Positions 18,132-26,652 of a DNA stretch of 64,000 nucleotides are shown piece after piece. The stretch comes from Gaiellasilicea sp963730405 (lineage in GTDB: Bacteria > Actinomycetota > Thermoleophilia > Gaiellales > Gaiellaceae): assembly GCA_963730405.1 (NCBI GenBank), contig CAVSRW010000014.1:124001-188000 (forward strand), in the 5' to 3' direction. A program made the position numbers and the translations under genes. The notes under the pieces are model-generated. The model had not been told where the DNA came from. It did not search any database and was given only the letters and a program-made list of their open reading frames with translations. How positions within the stretch are numbered: position 1 is the stretch's first letter; every line of letters starts with the position of its first letter.

Positions 18132-19397
18132 GTGCCCGCGCGGCTGCAGCTGATCGCGCGCACCGGCCACCCCGACTTCCTCGACCTGCCCTGGGACGAG
18201 CCGCTCGAGGAATGGGAGCACGCGCGCCTCGTCGAGGTCGTGCGCGGGATTCACCGCCACGTCGTGCGCTTCGTCGAGTACGAGGGGCCGAATGGGCCGA
18301 AGCTCTACGCGCTCAAGGAGCTCCCGGTCGAGCTGGCGCGGAAGGAGTACCGGCTCCTGCGCGCGCTCGCAGCGGAAGAGATGCCCGTGGTCGATGCCGT
18401 CGGCGTCGTCTCCGATCGCGGCCCCGATCTCGACGCCGTCCTGATCACCCGCCACCTCGACTACTCGCTCCCGTTCCGGACGCTCTTCGCGCGCGGCAGC
18501 CTGCCGGACCTGCGCCGCCGGCTGCTCGACGCGGGCGCGGAGCTGCTCGTCCGCCTCCACCTCGGCGGCTTCTTCTGGGGCGACTGCTCACTCTCGAACA
18601 CGCTCTTCCGCCGCGACGCCGGGGCGCTCGCCGCCTACCTCGTCGATGCCGAGACCGGGGAGCTCCACCCCAGTCTCTCGGAGGGGCAGCGCGCCCACGA
18701 CCTCATCATCGCCGAGGAGAACGTGGCCGGCGAGCTCGCCGACGTCGAGGCGGAGCTGGGGCGCGAGGGCGAGCTCCGCCCGGAGGAGACAGCGGCCGAG
18801 CTGGTCGCGCGCTACGAGTCGCTCTGGGACGAGCTGACGCGCGACGAGCTCTTCGGCGACGACACGCGCTATCGGATCGACGACCGGCTGCACCGGCTGA
18901 ACGAGCTCGGCTTCGACGTCGACGAGCTGGAGCTCGTCGCTGGGGACGACGGCTACCGGCTGAAGCTGAACCCCCGGGTCGTCGAGCCGGGGCACCACCG
19001 CCGCCGCCTGCACGCGCTCACGGGGCTGAACGCGCAGGAGAACCAGGCCCGCCGGCTCCTCAACGATCTCGCGCGCTACCGCGCCGAGCTCGAGCGGAAG
19101 GAGGGCCGCGCCGTCCCCGAGACGGTCGCGGTGCACAGCTGGCTCTCCGAGGTGTTCGAGCCGGCCGTCGCGGCCATCCCCGCCGAGCTCTGGGGCAAGC
19201 GCGACGCCGCCGAGGTCTTCCACGAGGCGCTCGAGCACCGCTGGTTCCTCTCCCAGGAGGCCGACGAGGACGTCGGCCTGATGCCGGCGGTGCAGGCGTA
19301 CGTCGACGACGTCCTCCGCCACGCACCCGACGAGCGCGCCGTCCTCGAGCCGACCTCGTCCGGCGAGGACGAGCCCGAGGGCGGCGAGGCCGAGTAG
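18132..19397 (+). CDS. DUF4032 protein with kinase-like N-terminal domain
   Basis: A 421-aa DUF4032 family protein. The N-terminal 180 residues look like a divergent protein/lipopolysaccharide-kinase fold: ALKELPVELARKEY (VAIK-lysine-like), GGFFWGDCSLSNTLF (catalytic-loop-like, Asp then Asn), and YLVDAETGEL (DFG-like Asp). The C-terminal half is the DUF4032 domain (RFFLSQ-like HRWFLSQEADEDVG, HSWLSEVFEP). The natural substrate is not known to me. It is widespread in Actinobacteria. GTG start 18132 lies 2 bases after the GH15-type gene; a hairpin terminator follows the stop. The acidic C-terminus (SSGEDEPEGGEAE) is notable. Confidence 0.8.
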   Translation: MPARLQLIARTGHPDFLDLPWDEPLEEWEHARLVEVVRGIHRHVVRFVEYEGPNGPKLYALKELPVELARKEYRLLRALAAEEMPVVDAVGVVSDRGPDLDAVLITRHLDYSLPFRTLFARGSLPDLRRRLLDAGAELLVRLHLGGFFWGDCSLSNTLFRRDAGALAAYLVDAETGELHPSLSEGQRAHDLIIAEENVAGELADVEAELGREGELRPEETAAELVARYESLWDELTRDELFGDDTRYRIDDRLHRLNELGFDVDELELVAGDDGYRLKLNPRVVEPGHHRRRLHALTGLNAQENQARRLLNDLARYRAELERKEGRAVPETVAVHSWLSEVFEPAVAAIPAELWGKRDAAEVFHEALEHRWFLSQEADEDVGLMPAVQAYVDDVLRHAPDERAVLEPTSSGEDEPEGGEAE

Positions 19398-19400
19398 CCC

Positions 19401-19417
19401 GGGCCGCGAAGCGGCCC
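19401..19417 (+). terminator. Hairpin terminator after the DUF4032 gene
   Basis: A perfect 7-bp GC stem, GGGCCGC-GAA-GCGGCCC, begins 3 bases after the DUF4032 stop and is followed by CTTCA. It sits between convergent genes, so it probably ends the 15-19.4 kb plus-strand transcript. Confidence 0.6.
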
Positions 19418-19443
19418 CTTCAGGGTTTGAGCGCGACGGTTGG

Positions 19444-19899
19444 CTAGCTCAACTCGACGCGGTCGATCGTGACCGGCGTGAGCGGCTTGTCGCGGCCGTC
19501 GCTGTCGACCATCGAGATCCGGTCGGCGATGTCCTGTCCGCTCGTCACCTTCCCGAAGACGGTGTGCTTGCCGTCGAGCCATGGAGCCGACCCGGTCGTG
19601 ACGATGAAGAACTGGCTGCCGTTCGTGTTCGGTCCCGCGTTCGCCATCGCGAGCGCGCCGCGCTCGACCTTGTGCTCGTTGAACTCGTCCTCGAACTGGT
19701 AGCCCGGCCCGCCCGTCCCGGTTCCCTCGGGGCAGCCGCCCTGGATCATGAAGTCGGGGATGACGCGGTGGAAGATCAGGCCGTCGTAGAACCCGTCGCC
19801 GGCGAGCTTGGTGAAGTTCTCGACCGTCTTCGGGGCCTCGTTCGGATAGAGCTCGATCTCGATCGGTCCTTCGCTGGTGTGGAGTGTCGCGTTGGTCAT
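19444..19899 (-). CDS. Cyclophilin-type peptidyl-prolyl cis-trans isomerase
   Basis: A 151-aa single-domain cyclophilin that speeds proline isomerisation during protein folding. The active-site segment FHRVIPDFMIQGG (catalytic Arg), the NTNGSQFFI strand and the HTVFGKVTSG loop (Trp replaced by His, as in many bacterial cyclophilins) are intact. No signal peptide is visible, so it is probably cytoplasmic. The ATG overlaps the stop of the M48 protease gene (ATGA), so the two are cotranscribed. Confidence 0.95.
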   Translation of the reverse strand: MTNATLHTSEGPIEIELYPNEAPKTVENFTKLAGDGFYDGLIFHRVIPDFMIQGGCPEGTGTGGPGYQFEDEFNEHKVERGALAMANAGPNTNGSQFFIVTTGSAPWLDGKHTVFGKVTSGQDIADRISMVDSDGRDKPLTPVTIDRVELS

Positions 19900-21050
19900 G
19901 CAGGGAACGTACTCGACCCCGCCAGGCGCCGCGCCGCTGCCACGCGCTCCTCCACGGTCGGGTGGGAGAACAGCCAGAGGTAGACGAGGCGAGGCGGCGT
20001 CGGGTCGGGGAGGTTCGCCTCGGAGAGCCGGCCGAAGGCCGCCTCGAACGCGGGCAGGTCGCCGGTCTGCTCGACGGCGAAGCGGTCCGACGCGTACTCC
20101 CATCGGCGTGAGAGCGCGGCCTGCAGGGGCGCGACGACGAGGCCGAGGAGCGAGCCGACGAGGAGGACGAACGGAACGACCCGCGCGTCGCCGGCCCCGC
20201 TCGCGTCGATTGCGTCGAGGACGGCGTCGACGGAGAGCAGCGCCCAGAGCAGGAGCACGTAGACGGCCGCGCCCGCCATCCCGAGCACCGTCCCGACCGC
20301 GACATGGCGGTAGCGGCGGTGGCCGAGCTCGTGCGCGACCACGGTCAGCACCTCGGGGGTCGTCGCCGTGTCGACCAGCGTGTCGTAGAGGACGACGCGG
20401 CGCGTCGCACCGAGGCCGGAGACGTAGGCGTTCAGCTTCGTCGTGCGCTTGCTCGCGTCGGCGACGAGCACCTCGCGCACGGGGACGCCCGTGGCCGCAG
20501 CCAGCTCGATCACTGCGTCGCGCAGCTCCGGGTCGTCGAGCGGGCGGAACTTGTTGAACACGGGCTCGAGCACGATCGGGGCGACGAAGCTCAGGAGCAG
20601 AACGAGCAGCGCCGCGCCGACCGCGACGACGAGCGGCCACCAGGACGGGAACAGCGACGCCGCGCCGACGAGCCCCGCGAGGCCGGCTCCGGTCAGCAGC
20701 GCGCCGATCCCGACCGCCTTGACGCGGTCGAGCGCGAAATCCTTCCCGCTCTGCCGCGAGAACCCGAACTCCCGCTCGTGCGTGAGCCCGAGCCAGACCG
20801 AGAACGGCAGCCGGAGGAGCGACGAGAGGACGACGAGCAGCGCCCCGAGCACGGCGGCACCGAGCGCCTCCGGGAGGCCGTCGACGACTCCGGCGAGCGC
20901 GTGACCGGGGGGCGTGAACGCGACGAGGGCGAGGAACGCGAGCCCCACGAGGAGGTCGGCGAGGATCACGCGGTACCGCGGATCGTGGTAGCGGCGGGCG
21001 AGCTCGGGTTCGGCCGCGGCCGGAGCCGGCTCGACTCCTCCGCGGCTCAC
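19896..21050 (-). CDS. M48 family (Ste24/CAAX-type) membrane metalloprotease
   Basis: A 384-aa integral-membrane zinc protease. Several hydrophobic helices precede the catalytic motif HELGH (in VVAHELGHRRYRH); the third zinc ligand Glu lies in EYASDRFA after two further helices, as in M48A Ste24-type enzymes. FNKFRPLDDPELRDAV and KLNAYVSGLGATRRVVLYDTL are conserved family segments. It is probably a membrane-protein quality-control or maturation protease. The GTG at 21050 starts directly before the Pro/Ala-rich N-terminus; an upstream in-frame extension would cover the small zinc-ribbon gene and is not used. Confidence 0.88.
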   Translation of the reverse strand: MSRGGVEPAPAAAEPELARRYHDPRYRVILADLLVGLAFLALVAFTPPGHALAGVVDGLPEALGAAVLGALLVVLSSLLRLPFSVWLGLTHEREFGFSRQSGKDFALDRVKAVGIGALLTGAGLAGLVGAASLFPSWWPLVVAVGAALLVLLLSFVAPIVLEPVFNKFRPLDDPELRDAVIELAAATGVPVREVLVADASKRTTKLNAYVSGLGATRRVVLYDTLVDTATTPEVLTVVAHELGHRRYRHVAVGTVLGMAGAAVYVLLLWALLSVDAVLDAIDASGAGDARVVPFVLLVGSLLGLVVAPLQAALSRRWEYASDRFAVEQTGDLPAFEAAFGRLSEANLPDPTPPRLVYLWLFSHPTVEERVAAARRLAGSSTFPA

Positions 21051-21070
21051 GGCCGCGGTTCCCCGAACAG

Positions 21071-21238
21071 TCAGACGTAGTGGCGCTGTCGGGGCCGGGC
21101 GTCCAGCTCGCGCAGCGCACACGGCGGGCAATACACCGCCACCTGCGCTCCCTGCCCGTCCTCGGGGTCCTCCGTGATGTAGCCGAACCAGCCCCGGGCG
21201 GACTCCGAGTGGCAACCGCACTCCTGGCACCTCAACAC
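21071..21238 (-). CDS. Small zinc-ribbon-like protein
   Basis: A 55-residue protein with a CxxCxC motif near the start (C4, C7, C9) and CPPC at 37-40, spacing typical of a small zinc ribbon. The middle (ARGWFGYITEDPEDG) is compact and acidic. It begins at GTG 21238 and stops 20 bases before the M48 start, so it probably leads this minus-strand operon. No function can be assigned. The cysteine pattern and correct spacing between neighbours support it being real. Confidence 0.6.
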   Translation of the reverse strand: MLRCQECGCHSESARGWFGYITEDPEDGQGAQVAVYCPPCALRELDARPRQRHYV

Positions 21239-21330
21239 GAGCGGAGCATCTCAGACCGGGCTGACGTCGGCCAGGCGCCGCTTAATGCGCCGCCAACCAA
21301 CCGGCGCGGCGCAATCAGGTCTAATTAGGC

Positions 21331-23727
21331 ATGGCGACTGCGGAACCGACGATCGGTGCCGGCCGGCTGCCGAGCGACCAGCCACCCTCGACCGAGCTCG
21401 CAGACCAGTGGCGCACCCTGACGCGCGCCGCCACGATCGTCGCGATCCTGACGAGCCCGGCGCTCTTCGTCTGGTTCAAGGAGTACAACGGCTGGGACTG
21501 GTACTGGGCGCTGCTGGCGACGTTCGGTGTCGTCATCGTCTTCCGCGGCTTCTCCGACCTGCTCTTCCGCCGCCTGATCCCGTGGCCGAGCCTGTTCGGC
21601 TCCGACAGCCAGCAGCTGCGCGACGAGGACGTGATGGGCCGGCGGCGCGCCTGGTACTGGCGCAAGAAGCTGCGGCTCGGGATCGTGCTCTTCACGCTCA
21701 TCACGATCGTCTGGCTCATGCGCGGCGAGGGCACCTGGTGGAGCACGGTCGGCTTCATCTTCGAGCGGATCGGCGAGATCATCACCACGCCGGCGCTCTG
21801 GGTCCAGGTCGTCTTCGTCTTCTTCCTCTTCATCGCCAACTTCGCGATCTTCATGGGCCCGATGCTGATCATGGGGATCTCGCAGATCCGCGGCTTCGAG
21901 CCCGGCGACGCACAGTGGGGCGTCAAGCTGGCCGACGTCCGCGGCCAGGTCGAGGCGAAGGAGGAAGTCCACCGCGTCGTGACCCTCTGGCAGTCCGGCG
22001 AGGCGTTCGAGCGGGCCGGCGGCAAGCGCGAGCGCGGCCTGCTCTTCCTCGGCGCACCCGGCACCGGCAAGACAATGCTCGCGAAGGCGATCGCAACCGG
22101 CTTCAACTCGCCCTTCGTCTCGATCCCGGGCTCCGGCTTCGCGCAGACCTTCATCGGGATCGACGCGATCATCGTCCGCTTCCTCGCCTGGAAGGCGAAG
22201 CGGCTCGCCCGCAAGTGGGGCGGCCAGTGCATCGTCTTCATCGACGAGATCGACGCGGTCGGGATGCGGCGGCAGGCGCTCGGCGGCGGCGCCCCGATCG
22301 GCGGCTTCGCGCCCACCGACATCAGCGACCACCTCTTCTACGGCCCGCACGGAGCGCTCAACCCGAGCGGCGATCTGATCCTCGAGACGCGCCGCTGGCG
22401 CGAGCGGATGTTCGAGCAGCGGGCGCCCGAACGACGGGGACCGTCAGGGCTCCAAACCCGGCTCACGGGCGTACTCGACTTCGTCTTCCCGGGCATGGGC
22501 GGCGGCGGCGGTCTCGCCCTCAACCAGCTCCTCGTCGTCATGGACGGGATCGACAACCCGCCCTTCACGAAGCGCGTCACGACGAGCAGGTTCAACACCT
22601 TCCTCGACGCGACCTACGTGATCCCGCGCCGGCTCTGGAAGATCCCGCTGCGATTGGCGCCGCCCGGCCCACGCGGCGACCAGATCTACTTCATCGGCGC
22701 CACGAACGTGCCGCTCGACCGGCTCGACCCAGCCCTGATCCGGCCCGGCCGGATGGGCCGGCACGTCTGGTTCCGGACGCCGACGAAGCAGGATCGGCTC
22801 GACGTCTTCGACCTCTACATCACGAAGGTGGCCCACGAGCCCGACCTCGACACGCCGAAGCGGCGCGACGAGATCGCGCGGATCACGAACGGCTACTCGC
22901 CGGCGATGATCGACCAGGTCTGCTCGATGGCGCTGACGCTCGCCCACCACGACGGGCGCGACCGGTTCGCATGGGGCGACCTCGTCGAGGCGATGACGAC
23001 GATCGAGTCGGGCACCGCGATCGGGATCGAGTACATCGCCTCCGAGACGAAGGCGGTCGCGATCCACGAGGCCGGCCACGCCGCCGCAGGCCACGTCTTC
23101 ATGGAGGGCGCCGAGTCGACGCGGCTCTCGATCCGGATGCGGGGCGGCTCGCTCGGCCACCACCAGGCACTCGAGAAGGAGGAGCGCTTCAGCCGCTTCC
23201 GCAGCGACGAGATGGCCCGGCTCGTCTGGGCGCTCGGCGCGATGGCCGCCGAGCGCGTCTTCTACGGCGAGAACTCGAACGGCGTCGGCGGCGACGTCCA
23301 ATCGGCGACCGCGCAGGCCGCCTGGATGGTCGGCGCGTCCGCGATGGGCCCGGTGCCGTTCACGGTCAGGCCGCTGGACGACGAGACCGAGGAGCAGGCG
23401 CGGGAGCGCGTCCTGAAGCGGTTCGAGTCGATCGGCCTCCAGATCATGAACCGGACGAGCGGCGGCGGCCCGTTCAGCGAGGATCCGATCGCCGGCGTTC
23501 TCAACGATCGCGACAAGCGTGCGCTCGCAGCCCAGATCCTCGGTCAGGCGTACGTCTCCGCGCACAACCTCGTCCTCCACAACAAGGACGCGGTCGAGCG
23601 GATCGCGGACGAGCTCGTGGCGCGGCGCGAGGTGTTCGGCGACGAGCTCGTCGAGATCCTCGACGGTGCGAAGCTGCAGATGCCGGAGATCGACTACTCC
23701 AGCGAGGACGCATGGCCGAAGATGTGA
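21331..23727 (+). CDS. FtsH-like membrane AAA ATPase/M41 zinc protease (variant)
   Basis: A 798-aa relative of FtsH. About four N-terminal hydrophobic helices (through residue 185) replace the usual two. The AAA module has Walker A GAPGTGKT (241-248), Walker B IVFIDEID, pore-loop-like TFIGID, and the arginine-finger segment DPALIRPGRMGR. The M41 domain has HEAGH at 579-583 and the third zinc ligand D655 in GVGGDV. Compared with FtsH, about 85 extra residues lie after the Walker B helix and about 45 before GATN. It should degrade membrane or misfolded proteins. The next gene overlaps its end by 16 bases. A canonical ftsH is probably elsewhere in the genome. Confidence 0.85.
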   Translation: MATAEPTIGAGRLPSDQPPSTELADQWRTLTRAATIVAILTSPALFVWFKEYNGWDWYWALLATFGVVIVFRGFSDLLFRRLIPWPSLFGSDSQQLRDEDVMGRRRAWYWRKKLRLGIVLFTLITIVWLMRGEGTWWSTVGFIFERIGEIITTPALWVQVVFVFFLFIANFAIFMGPMLIMGISQIRGFEPGDAQWGVKLADVRGQVEAKEEVHRVVTLWQSGEAFERAGGKRERGLLFLGAPGTGKTMLAKAIATGFNSPFVSIPGSGFAQTFIGIDAIIVRFLAWKAKRLARKWGGQCIVFIDEIDAVGMRRQALGGGAPIGGFAPTDISDHLFYGPHGALNPSGDLILETRRWRERMFEQRAPERRGPSGLQTRLTGVLDFVFPGMGGGGGLALNQLLVVMDGIDNPPFTKRVTTSRFNTFLDATYVIPRRLWKIPLRLAPPGPRGDQIYFIGATNVPLDRLDPALIRPGRMGRHVWFRTPTKQDRLDVFDLYITKVAHEPDLDTPKRRDEIARITNGYSPAMIDQVCSMALTLAHHDGRDRFAWGDLVEAMTTIESGTAIGIEYIASETKAVAIHEAGHAAAGHVFMEGAESTRLSIRMRGGSLGHHQALEKEERFSRFRSDEMARLVWALGAMAAERVFYGENSNGVGGDVQSATAQAAWMVGASAMGPVPFTVRPLDDETEEQARERVLKRFESIGLQIMNRTSGGGPFSEDPIAGVLNDRDKRALAAQILGQAYVSAHNLVLHNKDAVERIADELVARREVFGDELVEILDGAKLQMPEIDYSSEDAWPKM

Positions 23728-24548
23728 GCCGGCTCGAGGAACGGCCGACGACGGAGGAGCCCACGCTCGTGCCCGACCGGAGCGAGCGAGCACGCCGGAG
23801 CTCGTACCGCCTCCGGTTCGGCGTCATCTACATCCTCCTGGCGGTCGTGGCCGGCGCGGGCCTCGGCAGCTTCATCGTCCTCGCGTCACAGCCGTCCCCC
23901 GAAGAGGAGGCGGCGTGGTCGACCTGGCGCCCGGAGGGTCGCGTGAACGCATATCCGGCCGCGATCGCGGAGCACGTGGCTCAGCGGTACCGCCTGCCGA
24001 GCGGGAAGCAGCTCGTGGGCGTCCTCGCCGGTCCGGCGGAGGTTCAGGAGCTGCCGCTGCGGGGGGTCATGATCCAGCACGACGCATCGAATCCGACGAA
24101 GGAGGACGACCTGGAGGTGATCGAGGTCGGCAACGGCGTCATGTACAGCCTTTGCGGCACCGGCGCCAGGTGCTCGATCTCCGAGGGCCAGCCGTCCGCG
24201 AACCGAGCCCGCCTGCTCCGGCGCGAGGCACTCGAGCTCGCGCTCTACACGTTCAAGTACGTCGAGGACATCGACTCGGTGATCGCGCTGATGCCGACCA
24301 ATCTCGGCAGCCCCGAGACGCCCGACGACGACACGGCCAGCGTCCTCTTCCTGCAGAGGAAGGACTTCGGGCGTCAGCTCCAGGCCCCGCTGGAGCAGAC
24401 CCTCCCCGGCCGCCCGAGCACGACGCTCGACGCGGTCAAAGGCCAGCTCGTGGACGGCCTCACCCGCCAGCGTCAGTACCTGTTCGACATCCAGCCCACG
24501 CAGGACATGGGCGCAGTCATGCTGCTCCGGCCGATCCCGAACGAGTGA
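23712..24548 (+). CDS. Single-pass membrane protein of unknown function
   Basis: A 278-aa protein: a charged cytoplasmic N-terminus of about 35 residues, one membrane helix (FGVIYILLAVVAGAGLGSFIVLA) and an extracytoplasmic domain rich in mixed alpha/beta sequence with one CGTGARC cysteine pair that could form a disulfide. I do not recognise a named domain. It overlaps the FtsH-like gene by 16 bases and the following HExxH gene by 4 (GTGA), so the three are coupled; it may be a substrate, adaptor or partner of the protease. That is inference from position only. Confidence 0.7.
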   Translation: MAEDVSRLEERPTTEEPTLVPDRSERARRSSYRLRFGVIYILLAVVAGAGLGSFIVLASQPSPEEEAAWSTWRPEGRVNAYPAAIAEHVAQRYRLPSGKQLVGVLAGPAEVQELPLRGVMIQHDASNPTKEDDLEVIEVGNGVMYSLCGTGARCSISEGQPSANRARLLRREALELALYTFKYVEDIDSVIALMPTNLGSPETPDDDTASVLFLQRKDFGRQLQAPLEQTLPGRPSTTLDAVKGQLVDGLTRQRQYLFDIQPTQDMGAVMLLRPIPNE

Positions 24549-24883
24549 CGCCGCAGCAGCGCGAGTCGCTCCGACGCGCGAAGGCTCGGCTGGACGGCCT
24601 CTCGCTCTACCCACGGCCAGTTCGAACGGACCGAGTCCGGATCCGCGTCGCTCCCTGGTTCTTTCGAGTGCCTCTCCTGCGGCGCTACCACGGGTACGCG
24701 CTCGTCCGCACGATCCTCCTGCGGCGCGCTGACGCATCCGACGACCTGATCACGCACGAGCTCTGCCACGTCTGGCAGATGCAGCAGCGGCCTCTGCACG
24801 TCGTCCTCACCTACCTGACGACGCGCTACCGGCGGAATCCGTACGAGGTCGAGGCCCGCCTGGCCGTCGAGCTGACGCGGTAG
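24545..24883 (+). CDS. Minimal HExxH metalloprotease-like protein
   Basis: A 112-aa protein with a gluzincin-like motif H71-E-L-C-H75 and a candidate third ligand E101 or E103 in NPYEVEAR, 26-28 residues on. This spacing resembles the short DUF4157/metallopeptidase-like domains, but the protein has no propeptide, signal or extra domain. The N-terminal half is basic with a hydrophobic patch (APWFFRVPLL). Start GTG 24545 overlaps the upstream stop. Protease activity is plausible but unproven. Confidence 0.65.
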   Translation: MTPQQRESLRRAKARLDGLSLYPRPVRTDRVRIRVAPWFFRVPLLRRYHGYALVRTILLRRADASDDLITHELCHVWQMQQRPLHVVLTYLTTRYRRNPYEVEARLAVELTR

Positions 24884-24892
24884 CGTCTCGCC

Positions 24893-25630
24893 ATGGAGCG
24901 GCGCGTGCTCGTCTCGGGTGCCGGCAGCGGCATCGGCCGCGCCATCGCCGAGCGGATCGAGCGCGACGGCGGTCGCGTGCTCGCCGTCGACCTCCGTCCC
25001 GATCCGAACGGCCCCGGCGCGCCGTTCGAGGCCGATCTCTCGACGCCTGAAGGCAATCGCGCCGCGGTCGACGCCGCTCTCGAGCGCCTCGGCGGGCTCG
25101 ACGCGATCGTCGCGAGCGCCGGCTTCCAGCACGTCGCGCCGATCGACGAGTTCCCCGAGGAGCGCTGGGACGCGCTCCTCGCCGTCCTCCTGACGAGCCC
25201 CTTCCTGCTCGCGCGCTACGCCTGGGAGGCGCTCTGCACCTCCGGCGACGGCCGCTTCCTGGCGGTCGCGTCGGTGCACGGGCTCGTGGCCTCGCCCTAC
25301 AAGGCGGGCTACGTCGCCGCGAAGCACGGCCTGCTCGGCCTCGTGAAGGTGCTCGCGCTCGAGGGCGCCGAGCACGGGATCTCCGCCTCCGCGATCTGCC
25401 CGGGCTACGTCCGCACGCCGATCGTCGAGTCGCAGATCGAGGCGCAGTCGCGCGCCACCGGCGTCCCGGCCGAGCGCGTGGTCGAGGACGTCCTGCTGGC
25501 GCCGCAGGCAGTGAAGCGGATCCTCGAGCCGGAGGAAGTGGCCGAGACGGCGGCGTTCCTGCTCGGCCCGGGCGGCCGCGCCTTCACCGGCGCGCCCGTC
25601 GTGATGGATCTCGGCTGGACCGCCCGCTAG
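24893..25630 (+). CDS. SDR oxidoreductase, 3-hydroxybutyrate dehydrogenase-like
   Basis: A 245-aa classical SDR: GAGSGIG at 9-15, ASAG in place of NNAG at 74-77, catalytic S127, Y140 and K144. The region after the active site (CPGYVRTPIVESQIEAQ, then EEVAETAAFLL) closely follows D-3-hydroxybutyrate dehydrogenases, which interconvert 3-hydroxybutyrate and acetoacetate with NAD. The Asp at the end of strand 2 (AVDLRP) supports NAD preference. It starts 9 bases after the HExxH gene stop and ends at a palindromic terminator-like repeat. Confidence 0.82.
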   Translation: MERRVLVSGAGSGIGRAIAERIERDGGRVLAVDLRPDPNGPGAPFEADLSTPEGNRAAVDAALERLGGLDAIVASAGFQHVAPIDEFPEERWDALLAVLLTSPFLLARYAWEALCTSGDGRFLAVASVHGLVASPYKAGYVAAKHGLLGLVKVLALEGAEHGISASAICPGYVRTPIVESQIEAQSRATGVPAERVVEDVLLAPQAVKRILEPEEVAETAAFLLGPGGRAFTGAPVVMDLGWTAR

Positions 25631-25650
25631 CGCCAGCGCACGCGGGAACT

Positions 25651-25662
25651 TTGTGTTTCTGA
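25651..25662 (+). repeat. Half copy of the TTGTGTTTC palindrome
   Basis: TTGTGTTTCTGA here is identical to the left arm and centre of the full 23-bp palindromes at 60132 and 60228 and lies 42 bases before a full copy at 25704. The right arm has diverged (GCTACT), so it looks like a decayed copy. Confidence 0.5.
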
Positions 25663-25703
25663 GCTACTAGCGCCTCTCGACCGCTCAACCATGCGGCCGC
25701 GGT

Positions 25704-25732
25704 GGGGCTTGTGTTTCAGAAACACAAGCCCC
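25704..25732. terminator. 29-bp perfect palindrome between convergent genes (repeat family copy 1)
   Basis: GGGGCTTGTGTTTC-A-GAAACACAAGCCCC: 14-bp arms around a single central base, in the 104-bp space between the SDR (+) and LysR (-) genes, 2 bases from the LysR stop codon. The core is identical, in inverse orientation, to two copies at 60.1-60.3 kb, also between convergent genes. As RNA it folds the same way from both strands, so a bidirectional terminator is the simplest reading; a dyad protein site is the alternative. Confidence 0.6.
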
Positions 25733-25734
25733 TC

Positions 25735-26628
25735 TCAGCGCTCGAGCTCGTCGCGCGACACCGAGCTCAGCAGGCCCTCGACGAGGTCCTCCGGCACGAC
25801 CGCGTCGCGGCGGCGAATCGCGACGATCGGCCGCCGCACAGGCTCGTAGCCGTCGATCGCGACTTCCTGCAGCGCCCCCGAGGCGAGCTCCTCGCGGACG
25901 GCGGTGTACGGCAGAAACGCGATCCCGAGCCCGTGCTCGACCATCTTCTTGGTCGCGTCGACGTTGTCCAGCTCCATCACGCCCCGGGGCACGACACCCG
26001 CCTCGCGGAAGAACGTGCTCGTGAGGACGAAGTAGCTCGACGTCCGGTCGAACAGGATCAGCCGCTCGTCGCCGAGCTCGTGGACGACGATCGACGGCTC
26101 ACCCGCGAAGCGGTGGCCCGGGTGGACGACGAGGACGATCTCGTCCTCGTACAGCGGCGAGCTGACCACGGAGGGATGCGGCAGCTCGCGAACGAGCCCG
26201 ATCTGCACCTGCTCGCGGAGCACGAGCTCGAGCACCTCCTCCGAGTGGCCCGTCCGCACGATCAGGTGGACGTTCGGAAAGCTCGCCTGGAAGCGGCGCA
26301 GGACGAGCGGGAGCACGTAGGTCGAGATCGCCGGCGCGGCGCCGACGAGCAGCTCGCCGACCCGCCCCTCGCGCAGCTCACGCAGCAGCTCCCGTCCGCT
26401 CGCGAGCGACTGGAGCGCGCGCTGGGCGTGTGGCCGGTACGCACGGCCCTCGGCGGTCAGGCGCATCCCGCGGGCGGTGCGGACGAACAGGTCGACGCCC
26501 AGCTCCTGCTCGAGCTTCTTGATCCGCGTCGTCAGCGCCGGCTGGGTGACGTAGAGCACGGCCGCCGCCGCCGAGACCGAGCGGCGTTCCGCGACGGTCA
26601 GGAACGCCTCGATCTGGGAGAGCAGCAT
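25735..26628 (-). CDS. LysR family transcriptional regulator
   Basis: A 297-aa LysR-type regulator: N-terminal winged HTH (residues 1-60; SVSAAAAVLYVTQPALTTRIKKLEQELG) and a C-terminal periplasmic-binding-like effector domain. It is divergent from isocitrate lyase, with an ATA-N11-TAT site directly upstream of its own start, the classic arrangement for a LysR activator that also represses itself. It probably controls aceA in response to an acetate or C2/C4 metabolite; the effector is not known. The stop is 2 bases from the palindromic repeat. Confidence 0.9.
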   Translation of the reverse strand: MLLSQIEAFLTVAERRSVSAAAAVLYVTQPALTTRIKKLEQELGVDLFVRTARGMRLTAEGRAYRPHAQRALQSLASGRELLRELREGRVGELLVGAAPAISTYVLPLVLRRFQASFPNVHLIVRTGHSEEVLELVLREQVQIGLVRELPHPSVVSSPLYEDEIVLVVHPGHRFAGEPSIVVHELGDERLILFDRTSSYFVLTSTFFREAGVVPRGVMELDNVDATKKMVEHGLGIAFLPYTAVREELASGALQEVAIDGYEPVRRPIVAIRRRDAVVPEDLVEGLLSSVSRDELER

Positions 26629-26633
26629 CCTGA

Positions 26634-26652
26634 GATATTAACGCTGTTTATC
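26634..26652. promoter_or_regulatory. LysR-type box (GATA-N11-TATC) in the lysR-aceA divergent region
   Basis: GATA at 26634-26637 and TATC at 26649-26652 are separated by exactly 11 bases, fitting the T-N11-A dyad recognised by LysR-type regulators. It lies 6 bases upstream of the LysR start and about 90 bases upstream of aceA, suitable for autorepression plus activation. Confidence 0.6.

Noticed and set aside
21074..21230. Upstream extension of the M48 protease over the zinc-ribbon gene
   Set aside because: The 60 added residues lack family similarity and the region encodes a compact cysteine-motif protein in another frame.
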